From NCBI GenBank assembly GCA_002425185.1, contig DILT01000013.1:1-64000 (forward strand): a stretch of 64,000 nt of DNA, written 5' to 3'. Each line of letters starts with the position of its first letter. Position 1 is the first letter of the stretch. This stretch comes from Flammeovirgaceae bacterium UBA5585 (GTDB taxonomy: Bacteria; Bacteroidota; Bacteroidia; Cytophagales; Cyclobacteriaceae). The notes beneath the pieces are model-generated. The model saw nothing but the letters and a program-made list of their open reading frames with translations, was not told the origin of the DNA and searched no databases. This document shows, one piece after another, positions 51,932-61,084 of the stretch. The position numbers were made by a program, and so were the translations under genes.

Positions 51932-52957
51932 ATGAGCAACAAAAAAACAGTTTTAGTAACCGGGGCAGCAGGCTTCATCGGGTTTCACCTGAGCAAGCGT
52001 TTGTGCGCAGAGGGGTATCAGGTTACGGGAACCGACAACCTGAATGATTACTATGATGTGCGCCTGAAATATTCACGGTTGGATATCCTGAAAAAAACAA
52101 CCGGGTTTACTTTTATCGAAGCTGAACTAACGGATAAAAAAGCTATTGACCAGATTTTCACATCAGGTAAGTTTAATTACGTAATAAACCTGGCAGCGCA
52201 AGCAGGCGTCCGTTACTCGCTTACCAACCCGTACGCCTATCTGGAAAGCAACATGCACGGTTTCTTAAACATTCTGGAGGCTTGCCGGCACAACAACGTT
52301 GAACACCTGGTGTACGCATCATCCAGCTCGGTGTATGGTGCCAATAAAAAAATGCCTTTCTCGGTACACCATAACGTAGATCATCCGCTATCGCTCTATG
52401 CCGCTTCAAAAAAATCGAATGAGTTAATGGCGCATACCTATTCATCGCTCTATGATTTGCCTACAACCGGATTACGCTTTTTTACAGTGTACGGCCCCTA
52501 TGGCCGGCCTGACATGGCGTTGTTCATTTTTACAAAAGCCATCGTAGAAGGGAAACCCATTGATGTTTACAATCATGGAAAAATGAAACGTGATTTCACC
52601 TTCATTGATGACATCGTAGAGGGTATAACACGTCTTGTTCCACTAGTGCCAAAACCCAATGCACAATGGGATGGTAACCAGCCTGATCCGGCCAGTAGCT
52701 TTGCACCGTACAAAATTTATAACATCGGTAATAACAAACCGGTTGAACTGCTCCGGTTTATTGAAGTGATCGAAGAAAAGCTTGGAAAGAAAGCGATAAA
52801 GAATTTTATGCCGTTACAGGATGGCGATGTTCCGGAAACTTATGCCGATGTGGATGACTTGATGCGTGATGCCGGCTTTAAGCCGGAAACTTCAATTGAA
52901 GAAGGCATTGACAAATTCATCGACTGGTACATTGACTATTACAATATCAAGAAATAA
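51932..52957 (+). CDS. UDP-glucuronate 4-epimerase-type NAD-dependent epimerase
   Basis: A 341-residue extended short-chain dehydrogenase/epimerase. ATG at 51,932 is chosen because MSNKKTVLVTGAAGFIGFH starts the Rossmann fold directly. The NAD loop is GAAGFIG, and the catalytic Tyr-Lys pair is in SLYAASKKSNE near residue 155. The DNLNDYYDVRLKYSR segment is typical of enzymes that make UDP-galacturonate from UDP-glucuronate. Four sugar-nucleotide genes follow in the same direction, so the product feeds surface polysaccharide. Confidence 0.85.
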   Translation: MSNKKTVLVTGAAGFIGFHLSKRLCAEGYQVTGTDNLNDYYDVRLKYSRLDILKKTTGFTFIEAELTDKKAIDQIFTSGKFNYVINLAAQAGVRYSLTNPYAYLESNMHGFLNILEACRHNNVEHLVYASSSSVYGANKKMPFSVHHNVDHPLSLYAASKKSNELMAHTYSSLYDLPTTGLRFFTVYGPYGRPDMALFIFTKAIVEGKPIDVYNHGKMKRDFTFIDDIVEGITRLVPLVPKPNAQWDGNQPDPASSFAPYKIYNIGNNKPVELLRFIEVIEEKLGKKAIKNFMPLQDGDVPETYADVDDLMRDAGFKPETSIEEGIDKFIDWYIDYYNIKK

Positions 52958-52964
52958 AAGAATC

Positions 52965-54215
52965 ATGGATAGAATAGGAATTATCGGACTGGGGTATGTT
53001 GGGCTTCCGCTGGCCGTAGAGTTTGGAAAGGTGATGGAAGTTATTGGCTTTGACATCAATAAAGAGCGCATTGAGGAGCTAAGGAAAGGTCATGACCGTA
53101 CACGCGAAGTGGAAGATCATGAACTGAAGAGCGCAACAAAACTCACGTATTCGCATGATCTTACTGATCTGAAGTCAGTGAACTACTTTATTGTTACTGT
53201 ACCCACCCCAGTAGATGAATATCGCAAGCCCGATCTTCGGCCGCTGCAAAGCGCCAGCAAAACGGTTGGTGCCGTTATCAAAAAGGGTGACATCGTGATT
53301 TATGAATCAACGGTTTATCCTGGTTGTACAGAGGAAGATTGTATTCCCATTATTGAGCAGGTTAGCGGATTGAAATACAACGTTGACTTTTTTGGTGGCT
53401 ACTCCCCCGAGCGGATTAATCCGGGCGACAAACTGCACCGGGTTACCACCATAAAGAAAGTTACCAGCGGAAGCACTCCGGAAATTGCGGAGAAGGTTGA
53501 TCAACTTTACCGGAAAATTATCACTGCAGGAACACACAAAGCTTCTTCTATTCGGGTTGCAGAGGCAGCAAAGGTTATTGAAAATGCCCAGCGTGATATC
53601 AACATTGCATTCGTGAACGAGCTCGCGCTGATCTTTGATAAGATGGGGATTGATACGCATGAAGTACTGGAAGCCGCTGGCACGAAGTGGAATTTTCTGC
53701 CCTTCAAACCCGGACTGGTTGGCGGGCATTGCATCGGTGTTGATCCATACTACCTCACTTATAAAGCCGAAAGTCTGGGGTATCATCCCGAAGTGATACT
53801 GGCCGGGAGAAGAATCAATGACAATATGGGCGCGCATATTGCCGGCAATGTGATCAAACTCATGGCTAAAAATCAACTGCCGGTTTATGGCAGTGAAATA
53901 CTGGTACTGGGTATCGCGTTCAAAGAAAATTGCCCGGACATCCGCAACAGCAAAGTGGTAGATGTGATTAAAGAATTGAAAAGTTACGGGACGAACGTTG
54001 ACATTTTTGATCCCTGGGCTGACGCAGAAGAAGTGCAGCATGAATATGGCTTACAATTAGTGGATAAGCTCTCCAAAAAATATCATGCGATTGTGCTGGC
54101 CGTTGGGCATGAAGAATTTAAATCGTTGGATTGGAATGTGGTGAAGCAGAAAACCACCGTTGTCTATGACGTGAAGGGATTTCTTAACCGCAATTTTGCA
54201 ACAGCACGCTTATAA
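52965..54215 (+). CDS. UDP-N-acetylhexosamine 6-dehydrogenase (nucleotide sugar dehydrogenase)
   Basis: A 416-residue UDP-glucose/GDP-mannose dehydrogenase family enzyme; ATG at 52,965 is 7 bp after the preceding stop, and longer starts read through that gene. The NAD loop GLGYVGLPLAVEFG is at the N-terminus, and the catalytic cysteine is C256 in GLVGGHCIGVDPYYL. The latter sequence and the helix AAKVIENAQRDINIAF are typical of the WbpA/TviB group that oxidises UDP-GlcNAc or UDP-GalNAc to the uronic acid. It is a precursor step for an O-antigen- or capsule-like polymer. Confidence 0.85.
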   Translation: MDRIGIIGLGYVGLPLAVEFGKVMEVIGFDINKERIEELRKGHDRTREVEDHELKSATKLTYSHDLTDLKSVNYFIVTVPTPVDEYRKPDLRPLQSASKTVGAVIKKGDIVIYESTVYPGCTEEDCIPIIEQVSGLKYNVDFFGGYSPERINPGDKLHRVTTIKKVTSGSTPEIAEKVDQLYRKIITAGTHKASSIRVAEAAKVIENAQRDINIAFVNELALIFDKMGIDTHEVLEAAGTKWNFLPFKPGLVGGHCIGVDPYYLTYKAESLGYHPEVILAGRRINDNMGAHIAGNVIKLMAKNQLPVYGSEILVLGIAFKENCPDIRNSKVVDVIKELKSYGTNVDIFDPWADAEEVQHEYGLQLVDKLSKKYHAIVLAVGHEEFKSLDWNVVKQKTTVVYDVKGFLNRNFATARL

Positions 54216-54217
54216 CA

Positions 54218-55246
54218 ATGGGCAACTCACCGAAAATACTGGTAACAGGGGGAGCAGGGTACATTGGTGCGCACACCGTAGTTGAGTTAATGGCGGCAGG
54301 CTACGATCCTGTAATCGTGGATAATCTTTCGGCCAGCGATAAAACCCTTTTAGCTGGTATACACCAGATTACCGGTAAGGTTCCAAACTTTCACCAGGGT
54401 GATTGCCGTGATAAGGCCTTCTTGAATTTTGTATTTAAAACACAAGGACCGTTCAGCTGTGTCATGCACTTTGCTGCTTTCAAGTCTGTAGGTGAATCGG
54501 TGCAGAAACCATTGCTATACCACCAAAACAATGTGGGCTCTCTGCTCACCTTACTGGAAGTTATGGAGGAGCATGGTGTTAAAGATTTTATCTTTTCGTC
54601 TTCCTGTACGGTTTACGGTCAGCCCGATAATATTCCGGTAGATGAACGTGCGCCTTTCAAGCGGGCCGAATCGCCTTACGGTGCTACCAAGCAACTCTGT
54701 GAGCGCATATTAGAAGATGTACATACTACAGGTTTCAGGGTAATTTCACTTCGGTATTTTAATCCGATAGGTGCACACCCCAGTGCATTCATGGGTGAAC
54801 TCCCGATTGGCGTGCCCAACAACCTGGTGCCGTTTATTACGCAAACAGCCGCAGGCCTTCGAAAAAAACTCACCGTTTTCGGCAACGACTACAATACGCC
54901 CGATGGTTCATGCATCCGTGATTTTATTCACGTTGTTGATCTTGCTGATGTTCATGTGAAGGCGTTGGTTTACTTGGCTAAAGATTCACGCAAAAACGTT
55001 TATGATGCTTTCAATGTGGGCACAGGCAAAGGCGCATCGGTTCTTGAGTTAGTGAATACCTTCATCCGTACAACAGGCGCTGCCCTTCCATTTGTTATTG
55101 GTCCGCGCAGGCCTGGCGATGTCGAGAAAGTATATGCCGATCCGACTAAAGTCAATAGTGCACTAAAATGGTCAGCCAAATATTCCATGGAAGATGCCCT
55201 TAAACATGCGTGGGCCTGGGAGCAAAAGCTGCTGAAAAGCCACTAA
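54218..55246 (+). CDS. galE: UDP-glucose 4-epimerase
   Basis: A 342-residue NAD-dependent epimerase. The NAD loop is GGAGYIGAHT at residues 11-20, the catalytic Ser/Tyr/Lys set lies in SSSCTVYG and SPYGATKQL, and the GalE end NVGTGKGASVLELVN is present. It interconverts UDP-glucose and UDP-galactose (or the HexNAc forms). It starts 2 bp after the dehydrogenase gene and is followed 8 bp later by the aminotransferase, so an operon is clear. Confidence 0.92.
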   Translation: MGNSPKILVTGGAGYIGAHTVVELMAAGYDPVIVDNLSASDKTLLAGIHQITGKVPNFHQGDCRDKAFLNFVFKTQGPFSCVMHFAAFKSVGESVQKPLLYHQNNVGSLLTLLEVMEEHGVKDFIFSSSCTVYGQPDNIPVDERAPFKRAESPYGATKQLCERILEDVHTTGFRVISLRYFNPIGAHPSAFMGELPIGVPNNLVPFITQTAAGLRKKLTVFGNDYNTPDGSCIRDFIHVVDLADVHVKALVYLAKDSRKNVYDAFNVGTGKGASVLELVNTFIRTTGAALPFVIGPRRPGDVEKVYADPTKVNSALKWSAKYSMEDALKHAWAWEQKLLKSH

Positions 55247-55254
55247 CTTTAGGT

Positions 55255-56361
55255 GTGCATATCCCCTTTACAAATTTACGCCTGCAGTACGAATCCATCC
55301 GATCGGAAATTGATGAAGCCATCCAATCGGTATTTCGTGATGCACAATTTATTGGTGGATCACCGGTAAAAAAGTTCGAGGAACAGTTCGCTAATTTATT
55401 TGACATGCCGCATTGCATCAGCACAGGCAATGGCACCGATTCGCTGTTCATCATCCTCAAGGCACTTTCAATTAAAACCGGTGACGAAGTGATAACACCG
55501 GCATTTGGCTGCATGCCCTCTGCCGAGGTAATTTCACTCACCGGTGCCCAACCTGTGTTCTGTGATGTTGACCCCAGTTTTTATACAATTGATCCAGAAC
55601 AACTGCAAAAAAAAATCACGGGTAAAACAAAAGCAGTCATTGCCGTTCATTTATACGGACAGGCTGCATCACTAAGTGAACTAAAAAAAATATGCGATGA
55701 GCGAGATATTTTTCTGATCGAGGATTGTGCACAGGCACACCTTACCCGTGATGACAAAGGCAGACTTGCCGGTACGGTTGGGATTGCCGCTGCTTTTAGT
55801 TTTTACCCAACCAAAAATTTGGGTGCCTATGGTGATGCCGGTTGTATTCTTACGCATAACGATGTTCTTGCAGAAAAAATGCGAAGGCTTCGAAACCATG
55901 GCGCCTTGGTAAAAGATGACCATGAACTGGAAGGAATGAATAGTCGGATGGATACACTCCAGGCCGCAGCATTGAACGTAAAACTAAAATACCTCGCCAG
56001 TTGGAACGCCCGAAGAGCGGTACTGGCCCGACAGTATAAAGCCCACCTTTCAAACCTTTCGCAGATCAAACTTCCCCAGGTACGACCCGACTCCACCCAC
56101 AGCTTTCATCTCTTCTGCATACAAGCAACACATCGCGATGCCTTAAAAAACTACCTGGCAGAACACGGTATAGAAACCCTGATTCATTATCCAAAAGGCT
56201 TGCCCTTCACACCCGCTTATACCTACTTACACCACACCGAAAATGAATTTCCAGTATCCGCACATTTACAAAACACGGTGCTTTCACTTCCGCTATACCC
56301 TGAGCTGAAGGAGGAAGAGGTAACCTACGTTGGTCAACTTATCCGCCAATATTTTTCATAG
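55255..56361 (+). CDS. DegT/DnrJ/EryC1/StrS aminotransferase
   Basis: A 368-residue PLP-dependent sugar aminotransferase. GTG at 55,255 is chosen: it begins VHIPFTNLRLQYESI, the family's usual start, and does not overlap galE. The PLP lysine is K187 in FYPTKNLGAYGDAGC, with the cofactor loop GNGTDSLFIIL near residue 63. Family members put an amino group on a ketosugar nucleotide, for example at C3 or C4 of UDP-sugars. With the 6-dehydrogenase upstream it could make an amino-uronic acid derivative, which is inference. Confidence 0.88.
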   Translation: MHIPFTNLRLQYESIRSEIDEAIQSVFRDAQFIGGSPVKKFEEQFANLFDMPHCISTGNGTDSLFIILKALSIKTGDEVITPAFGCMPSAEVISLTGAQPVFCDVDPSFYTIDPEQLQKKITGKTKAVIAVHLYGQAASLSELKKICDERDIFLIEDCAQAHLTRDDKGRLAGTVGIAAAFSFYPTKNLGAYGDAGCILTHNDVLAEKMRRLRNHGALVKDDHELEGMNSRMDTLQAAALNVKLKYLASWNARRAVLARQYKAHLSNLSQIKLPQVRPDSTHSFHLFCIQATHRDALKNYLAEHGIETLIHYPKGLPFTPAYTYLHHTENEFPVSAHLQNTVLSLPLYPELKEEEVTYVGQLIRQYFS

Positions 56362-56415
56362 ATGCGGCATGCCCGCCCCTTTTAATCCTTAATTTTACGC
56401 GCTACATCCAAACCT

Positions 56416-57480
56416 ATGGCTACCCCCTTTGCGGCTGCGGTTACTTCCTTCGTGATCTGTTTTCTGATCATCCCGGTGATCATTAAATACTCGTTGGAAA
56501 AAAATCTGGTGGACATTCCGGGGCGCAGGAAAATCCACAAAAAGGTTACGCCCTCCATGGGTGGTATCGCCATTTTTATCGGGTTCTTTATCGGATCACT
56601 CATTTGGACCGACATCAGTCATTGGAAAGACATACGCATGATCCTGATTGCGTTGTTTATGGTGTTTTTTATTGGTGTGCGCGATGACCTGGTGCCGTTA
56701 AAACCTTACATGAAATTAATCGGGCAGCTGGTGGCGGCCACCATTCTTATCCTCCTTTTTGATCTCCGGCTTAAATCGATGTATGGCTTGTTTGGCATTT
56801 ATGAGATACCGGTAGCATTGAGTTATGTGCTGACTGTATTTACCATTATCGTTATTACAAATTCCTTTAACCTGATCGATGGTCTGGATGGTCTGGCGGC
56901 AACCCTGGCCATTATTTCACTGCTTGCTTTCGGCATTTGGTTTATCCTTACAGGCGATGAGGTCTTTGCGGTACTTTGCTTAGGTATGGTTGGGGCGTTG
57001 ACAGCCTTTTTAATGTTCAATTGGGAGCCTTCAAAAATTTTTATGGGCGATACCGGGGCACTGGTGGTGGGCATGATGCTCTCCATAACGGCCATACATT
57101 TTATTAACTACAACTATACCCTGTCTGCCGATAATTCGTTTCGATTTACTGGTTCGGTAACCCCCGCAATTTCGCTTATCATTATACCGTTGGTTGACAC
57201 GATGCGGATATTCATTTTACGATTGGCCCGGAAGCAATCCCCCTTCACACCCGACAAAAGTCATATCCACCACAGCATTATGCGGTTGGGGTTTTCGCAC
57301 AGCAAAACCACCCTGTTGCTGGGCAGCATCCAGATCTTGTATATCGTAATGGCCATCTGTATGCGATCTGTAAACGATAATTACCTGCTATTAACTGTTG
57401 TTTTGCTATCTGTAGCCTTAAGCGTGGTGTTGGATCAACTTATCCTTACCCGGTTGAACAAAGACGAACAAACGGTTTAA
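56416..57480 (+). CDS. WecA/MraY-family undecaprenyl-phosphate sugar-1-phosphate transferase
   Basis: A 354-residue polytopic glycosyltransferase 4 family protein with about ten hydrophobic segments. Catalytic aspartate motifs are GVRDDLVPLKP, NLIDGLDGLA near residue 152 and GDTGAL near residue 215, and the C-terminal loop SHIHH binds the sugar nucleotide. The order and the HIHH motif favour the WecA-like group (UDP-GlcNAc or UDP-GalNAc) over MraY. It loads the first sugar of the polymer on the lipid carrier, completing the logic of the cluster. Confidence 0.88.
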   Translation: MATPFAAAVTSFVICFLIIPVIIKYSLEKNLVDIPGRRKIHKKVTPSMGGIAIFIGFFIGSLIWTDISHWKDIRMILIALFMVFFIGVRDDLVPLKPYMKLIGQLVAATILILLFDLRLKSMYGLFGIYEIPVALSYVLTVFTIIVITNSFNLIDGLDGLAATLAIISLLAFGIWFILTGDEVFAVLCLGMVGALTAFLMFNWEPSKIFMGDTGALVVGMMLSITAIHFINYNYTLSADNSFRFTGSVTPAISLIIIPLVDTMRIFILRLARKQSPFTPDKSHIHHSIMRLGFSHSKTTLLLGSIQILYIVMAICMRSVNDNYLLLTVVLLSVALSVVLDQLILTRLNKDEQTV

Positions 57481-57491
57481 CCTTAAAATCG

Positions 57492-57499
57492 TACTTTTG
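57492..57499 (+). promoter_or_regulatory. Bacteroidota -7 box for pheS
   Basis: TACTTTTG matches TAnnTTTG and lies 14 bp before the ATG at 57,514. It separates pheS transcription from the polysaccharide operon. Confidence 0.5.
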
Positions 57500-57513
57500 A
57501 AGGATTAATAATT

Positions 57514-58533
57514 ATGGAAGATAGAATAAAAGCACTGGCCACAGAAGTTGAAGCGTTCACCGCTTCAGACAAACAAGGTGTTGAACAATACCGCTTGAAA
57601 TATATCAGCAAGAAAGGCATTATCAGCGAACTGTTTGAGGAGATGAAAAGAATGCCACCAGAAGAAAAAAAGCAGGTGGGCAAAATTCTGAATGAACTGA
57701 AGCAAGCTGCTGAGCAAAAGCTTAAGGCATTAACCGAAATGCTGGAGAGCTCATCCTCTTCATCAGTAGATATTGATTTAACCTTGCCTCCGATTCCCAA
57801 CAAAATCGGTAATCAGCATCCGCTTACACTCACCCGTAACCGGATTATTGAAATTTTTGAACGTCTTGGTTTTAACGTTGCTGATGGACCTGAAATAGAG
57901 GATGACTGGCACAATTTTTCAGCCCTGAATTTTCCGGAGAACCACCCGGCCCGCGAAATGCAGGATACCTTCTTCGTAGAGAAAAATCCGGATATGCTGT
58001 TGCGCACGCATACTTCCAATGTGCAGATCAGGCTGATGACAAAACAAAAGCCTCCACTACGTGCCATTATGCCGGGTCGTGTTTATCGTAATGAAGCCAT
58101 CTCCGCACGGGCCCATTGTTTCTTTCATCAAGTGGAAGGCCTTTATGTCGATCGTAACGTAGGCTTTGCAGATTTAAAACAGACCTTGTATCATTTTGCA
58201 AAGGAGATGTACGGCAAGGATATTAAAATCCGTTTTCGCCCTTCGTTCTTTCCATTTACAGAGCCCAGCGCTGAAATTGATATCTCCTGTTTGATCTGTA
58301 AAGGTGATGGTTGTAATGTGTGTAAGCACACCGGCTGGGTTGAAATTGCCGGATCGGGCATGGTGCATCCTAACGTTCTGAAAAACTGTGGTATTGACCC
58401 GGAAGAGTTTACAGGCTTTGCATTCGGTATGGGAATAGAGCGTGTAACCATGCTTCGTTATCAGGTAAATGATTTACGCTTGTATTCTGAGAATGATATC
58501 CGTTTCCTGAAACAGTTTCACACAGTGATTTAA
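57514..58533 (+). CDS. pheS: Phenylalanine--tRNA ligase alpha subunit
   Basis: A 339-residue class II synthetase subunit. The N-terminal coiled coil (residues 1-90) binds tRNA, and the catalytic part has motif 1 around HPLTLTRNRIIEIFERLGF, motif 2 RVYRNEA ... HCFFHQVEGLYVD and motif 3 GFAFGMGIERVTML. It forms an alpha2-beta2 enzyme with PheT, which is not encoded next to it. A cysteine set, CLICKGDGCNVCKHTGW, forms the zinc-like loop found in many PheS proteins. Confidence 0.96.
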   Translation: MEDRIKALATEVEAFTASDKQGVEQYRLKYISKKGIISELFEEMKRMPPEEKKQVGKILNELKQAAEQKLKALTEMLESSSSSSVDIDLTLPPIPNKIGNQHPLTLTRNRIIEIFERLGFNVADGPEIEDDWHNFSALNFPENHPAREMQDTFFVEKNPDMLLRTHTSNVQIRLMTKQKPPLRAIMPGRVYRNEAISARAHCFFHQVEGLYVDRNVGFADLKQTLYHFAKEMYGKDIKIRFRPSFFPFTEPSAEIDISCLICKGDGCNVCKHTGWVEIAGSGMVHPNVLKNCGIDPEEFTGFAFGMGIERVTMLRYQVNDLRLYSENDIRFLKQFHTVI

Positions 58534-58540
58534 CAATAAC

Positions 58541-59404
58541 ATGAGTATCGACAATATCAAAACAGTAGGTATTGCCGGGGCAGGCACCATGGGGCAAGGC
58601 ATTGCTCAGGTGTGTGCTGTTGCAGGCTTTGATGTTCTGCTATTCGACATTCAACCCGATTTTATTTCAAAAGGCATTTCGCTAATAGAAAAGTCATTAA
58701 CAACTGCGGTTGAAAAAGGAAAGATTCAGCCGGTAGAAAAGGAACATGCATTGGCCCGAATTAAGCCTGAGCCTGATCTTCAGCAGCTTAAGGCCGACTT
58801 AATCATTGAGGCTGCCATCGAAAACCTTGATGTAAAAAGGAAATTGTTTGCCACGCTCGAAGAAATAAATAACGCGCGGTGTATACTCACCACAAACACC
58901 TCTTCTATCCCAGTAACACAAATTGCTGCGGCTTTAAAACATCCGGAGCGGTTTGCCGGTCTGCATTTTTTTAATCCGGCACCCATTATGAAGCTGGTTG
59001 AAATCATTAGTGGAGCTGGTACCAGCATGGCCACTGTTGAAGTATTAAAACAATTTTCAGAAAAACTTGGCAAAACTGCCGTGCTGGCAAAAGATTCACC
59101 CGGTTTCATCGTTAACCGTGTGGCCAGGCATTACTATGTTGAAGCGTTGAAGCTATTGGAAGAAAATGTCTCTGATATAAATACGATAGACATCCTCATG
59201 AAATCGGCCGGGTTTAAAATGGGACCCTTTGAATTGATGGACCTGATCGGTGTAGACACCAATTTCTCGGTAACAACCTCTATGTACTATGCTTTTAATC
59301 AGGAACCCAAGTTCAGGCCGAGCCGGATACAACAACAAAAAGTAGATGCGGGGCATCATGGAAGAAAAAGCGGGAGGGGATTTTATGATTATCCAAAAAA
59401 ATAA
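58541..59404 (+). CDS. 3-hydroxybutyryl-CoA/3-hydroxyacyl-CoA dehydrogenase
   Basis: A 287-residue soluble dehydrogenase. The NAD loop GAGTMGQGIAQVCA is at residues 14-27, and the catalytic histidine-glutamate pair is in GLHFFNPAPIMKLVEII. The C-terminal dimerisation domain carries SPGFIVNRVARHYY. It oxidises (S)-3-hydroxyacyl-CoA to 3-oxoacyl-CoA, or the reverse in butyrate-type pathways. It starts 7 bp after pheS. The lipoprotein gene starts inside its 3' end. Confidence 0.92.
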   Translation: MSIDNIKTVGIAGAGTMGQGIAQVCAVAGFDVLLFDIQPDFISKGISLIEKSLTTAVEKGKIQPVEKEHALARIKPEPDLQQLKADLIIEAAIENLDVKRKLFATLEEINNARCILTTNTSSIPVTQIAAALKHPERFAGLHFFNPAPIMKLVEIISGAGTSMATVEVLKQFSEKLGKTAVLAKDSPGFIVNRVARHYYVEALKLLEENVSDINTIDILMKSAGFKMGPFELMDLIGVDTNFSVTTSMYYAFNQEPKFRPSRIQQQKVDAGHHGRKSGRGFYDYPKK

Positions 59405-59885
59405 CAAGCGTACCTGGTCTGTTGAAAACAGTTGGACTGGATTTGGTAAATACTTTCGTGTATCAAAATTCTTAACCATTTTCCTAACCGTTTTCTTTAC
59501 CGCTTGCTCATCCGATTTATTTGATGACCCGATCCCCATCGTATTCTTTCAGCCTGTTGAAATCAATTTGGCTTTGCCTCAATACATTGATTTAAACACA
59601 AAAGGTTATGTTTATATCAATGCCGGTGTGCGGGGCATCATTCTTCATAAAAAAAATGCTACCACCTACCTGGCCTTTGAACGCAACTGCACTTACCAAC
59701 CCAACCAGGCCTGTGCAACAGTAGATGTTCATACATCGAATTTATTTTTGCAGGATGTGTGCTGTGGTTCAACTTTTAATTGGGACGGCAACCCAACAGG
59801 AGGTATTGCGTGGCGCCCCTTGCGGCAGTACCAAACCATATTAAATGGGAACTTACTGACGATTACGGATGAAATTCTGAATTGA
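59385..59885 (+). CDS. Lipoprotein with degenerate Rieske-like domain
   Basis: A 166-residue protein. ATG at 59,385 is chosen because it has a purine-rich ribosome-binding stretch (GGGAGGGG) before it; the N-terminus overlaps the preceding gene by 20 bp. A signal with lipobox FTAC near residue 42 makes it a membrane-anchored lipoprotein. The C-terminal domain follows the Rieske layout: NCTYQP where CTHxG is expected, CCGSTFNWDG where CxCHGSxF is expected, then GGIAWRPLRQY, like the GPAPRPL end of Rieske domains. Both His ligands are missing, so a [2Fe-2S] cluster is unlikely. Confidence 0.6.
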   Translation: MIIQKNNKRTWSVENSWTGFGKYFRVSKFLTIFLTVFFTACSSDLFDDPIPIVFFQPVEINLALPQYIDLNTKGYVYINAGVRGIILHKKNATTYLAFERNCTYQPNQACATVDVHTSNLFLQDVCCGSTFNWDGNPTGGIAWRPLRQYQTILNGNLLTITDEILN

Positions 59886-59944
59886 TTAGTCCAGTAGTTT
59901 TTCAATCAATTCATCTATCGTTGTTCCTTCAGCTTCGATCTGGA
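59884..59944 (-). pseudogene. Remnant of a moxR 3' end
   Basis: On the minus strand this reads IQIEAEGTTIDELIEKLLD and a stop, matching the last residues of the MoxR protein at 62,794 (FKAEAEGITIDGLIEKLME). Only the final ~20 codons are present and the DNA has diverged. The rest of the stretch to 60,109 holds no other recognisable gene. Confidence 0.7.
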
Positions 59945-60109
59945 TGAAAACCCAGACAAACAGTCATTAAACTCAAAATTGATAGGAATTACTCTTATCA
60001 ATTTACTCCTTTCGTCCAAATTATTAACATTTGCTGGCCATGGATTGCGATTAGAAGAGTTCAGCCTGATTTACAAAGGATATTTAACTACTTTAAGGTG
60101 CATATAAGA

Positions 60110-61063
60110 ATGAAATCATTATCAATCATATTGATTTTTATAGCTCAAGCAAGCGTCTTCGCACAAAACCTTGTACGCAACCCAAGCTTTGAAGAGTATA
60201 AAGAATTGCCTTGCACCTTCATTGATTTTCAGTGGCCTGTTAAAGAAAAATTTAATTCCATTTTAACCTACTGGGAATTACCTACTACTGGCACATCTGA
60301 TGTTTACAGTCTGCTTGTTCCAGACTTTTGCCCAACCTATCCAAATTCATCAACTGAGTTGGGCGCACCCACTCCAAAAGATGGAAATAATATGATTGGG
60401 ATTTATATCGCCTTTAATAATAATGCACAAAGTCCTTTTCATTACAGGGAGTATGTTCAAGTAGAGCTTACAGAAAAACTTACAATTGGCAAAAGATATG
60501 TTGCAGGGTTCTATCAATGTAGAGCCAATTTAAGATTTGGATCCAACAACATCGGCATGCTCTTCACAACAGATAAAGTTGCGCTGGACACAAATGGATT
60601 ATTGAATTTTATTCCGCAAATAAATAATAAAAAAATTGAAAACATAAGACTCGAATGGGTTCTATTTAATAGCAGCTTTGTTGCCACAGAAGAATCCCGG
60701 TTCCTTACTATAGGTAATTTTTATAAAGATGAGGAAACAGAATTTATTGACCCGCCAAGACCACAGGAAAGCCATTCTTATTACTTCATTGATAGTGTTT
60801 TTGTACAACCGTTTTATGATCCTTTTATACCCAACATAATAACTCCTAACGGAGATAAAAGAAATGACGTGTTCTTTATCAATGGCATTGAAGGGAGAGC
60901 TTGGGAATTAAAAATTTACAATCGCTGGGGGCAGCGAGTTTACTATTCAAAAACCTACCAAAACAATTGGAACGGAGATGGAAATTCACCTGGCGTGTAC
61001 TACTATCACTTAAAGCAACACGAAATTGGCGTTGAATACAAAGGCACTTTATCTATAAATTAA
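60110..61063 (+). CDS. Secreted protein with type B T9SS sorting domain
   Basis: A 317-residue exported protein; ATG at 60,110 (MKSLSII) gives a clean signal peptide ending in VFAQ. The middle (about 20-225) begins NLVRNPSFEEY and resembles the beta-sandwich modules of Bacteroidota surface proteins. The last ~85 residues are a type B C-terminal sorting domain (gliding motility-associated): FIPNIITPNGDKRNDVFFI, then ELKIYNRWGQRVY and GVYYYHL. Such domains send a protein across the outer membrane by T9SS. A close relative with a different sorting domain follows 21 bp later. Confidence 0.85.
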   Translation: MKSLSIILIFIAQASVFAQNLVRNPSFEEYKELPCTFIDFQWPVKEKFNSILTYWELPTTGTSDVYSLLVPDFCPTYPNSSTELGAPTPKDGNNMIGIYIAFNNNAQSPFHYREYVQVELTEKLTIGKRYVAGFYQCRANLRFGSNNIGMLFTTDKVALDTNGLLNFIPQINNKKIENIRLEWVLFNSSFVATEESRFLTIGNFYKDEETEFIDPPRPQESHSYYFIDSVFVQPFYDPFIPNIITPNGDKRNDVFFINGIEGRAWELKIYNRWGQRVYYSKTYQNNWNGDGNSPGVYYYHLKQHEIGVEYKGTLSIN

Positions 61064-61084
61064 GAATCAACTAAACAACCCCCA

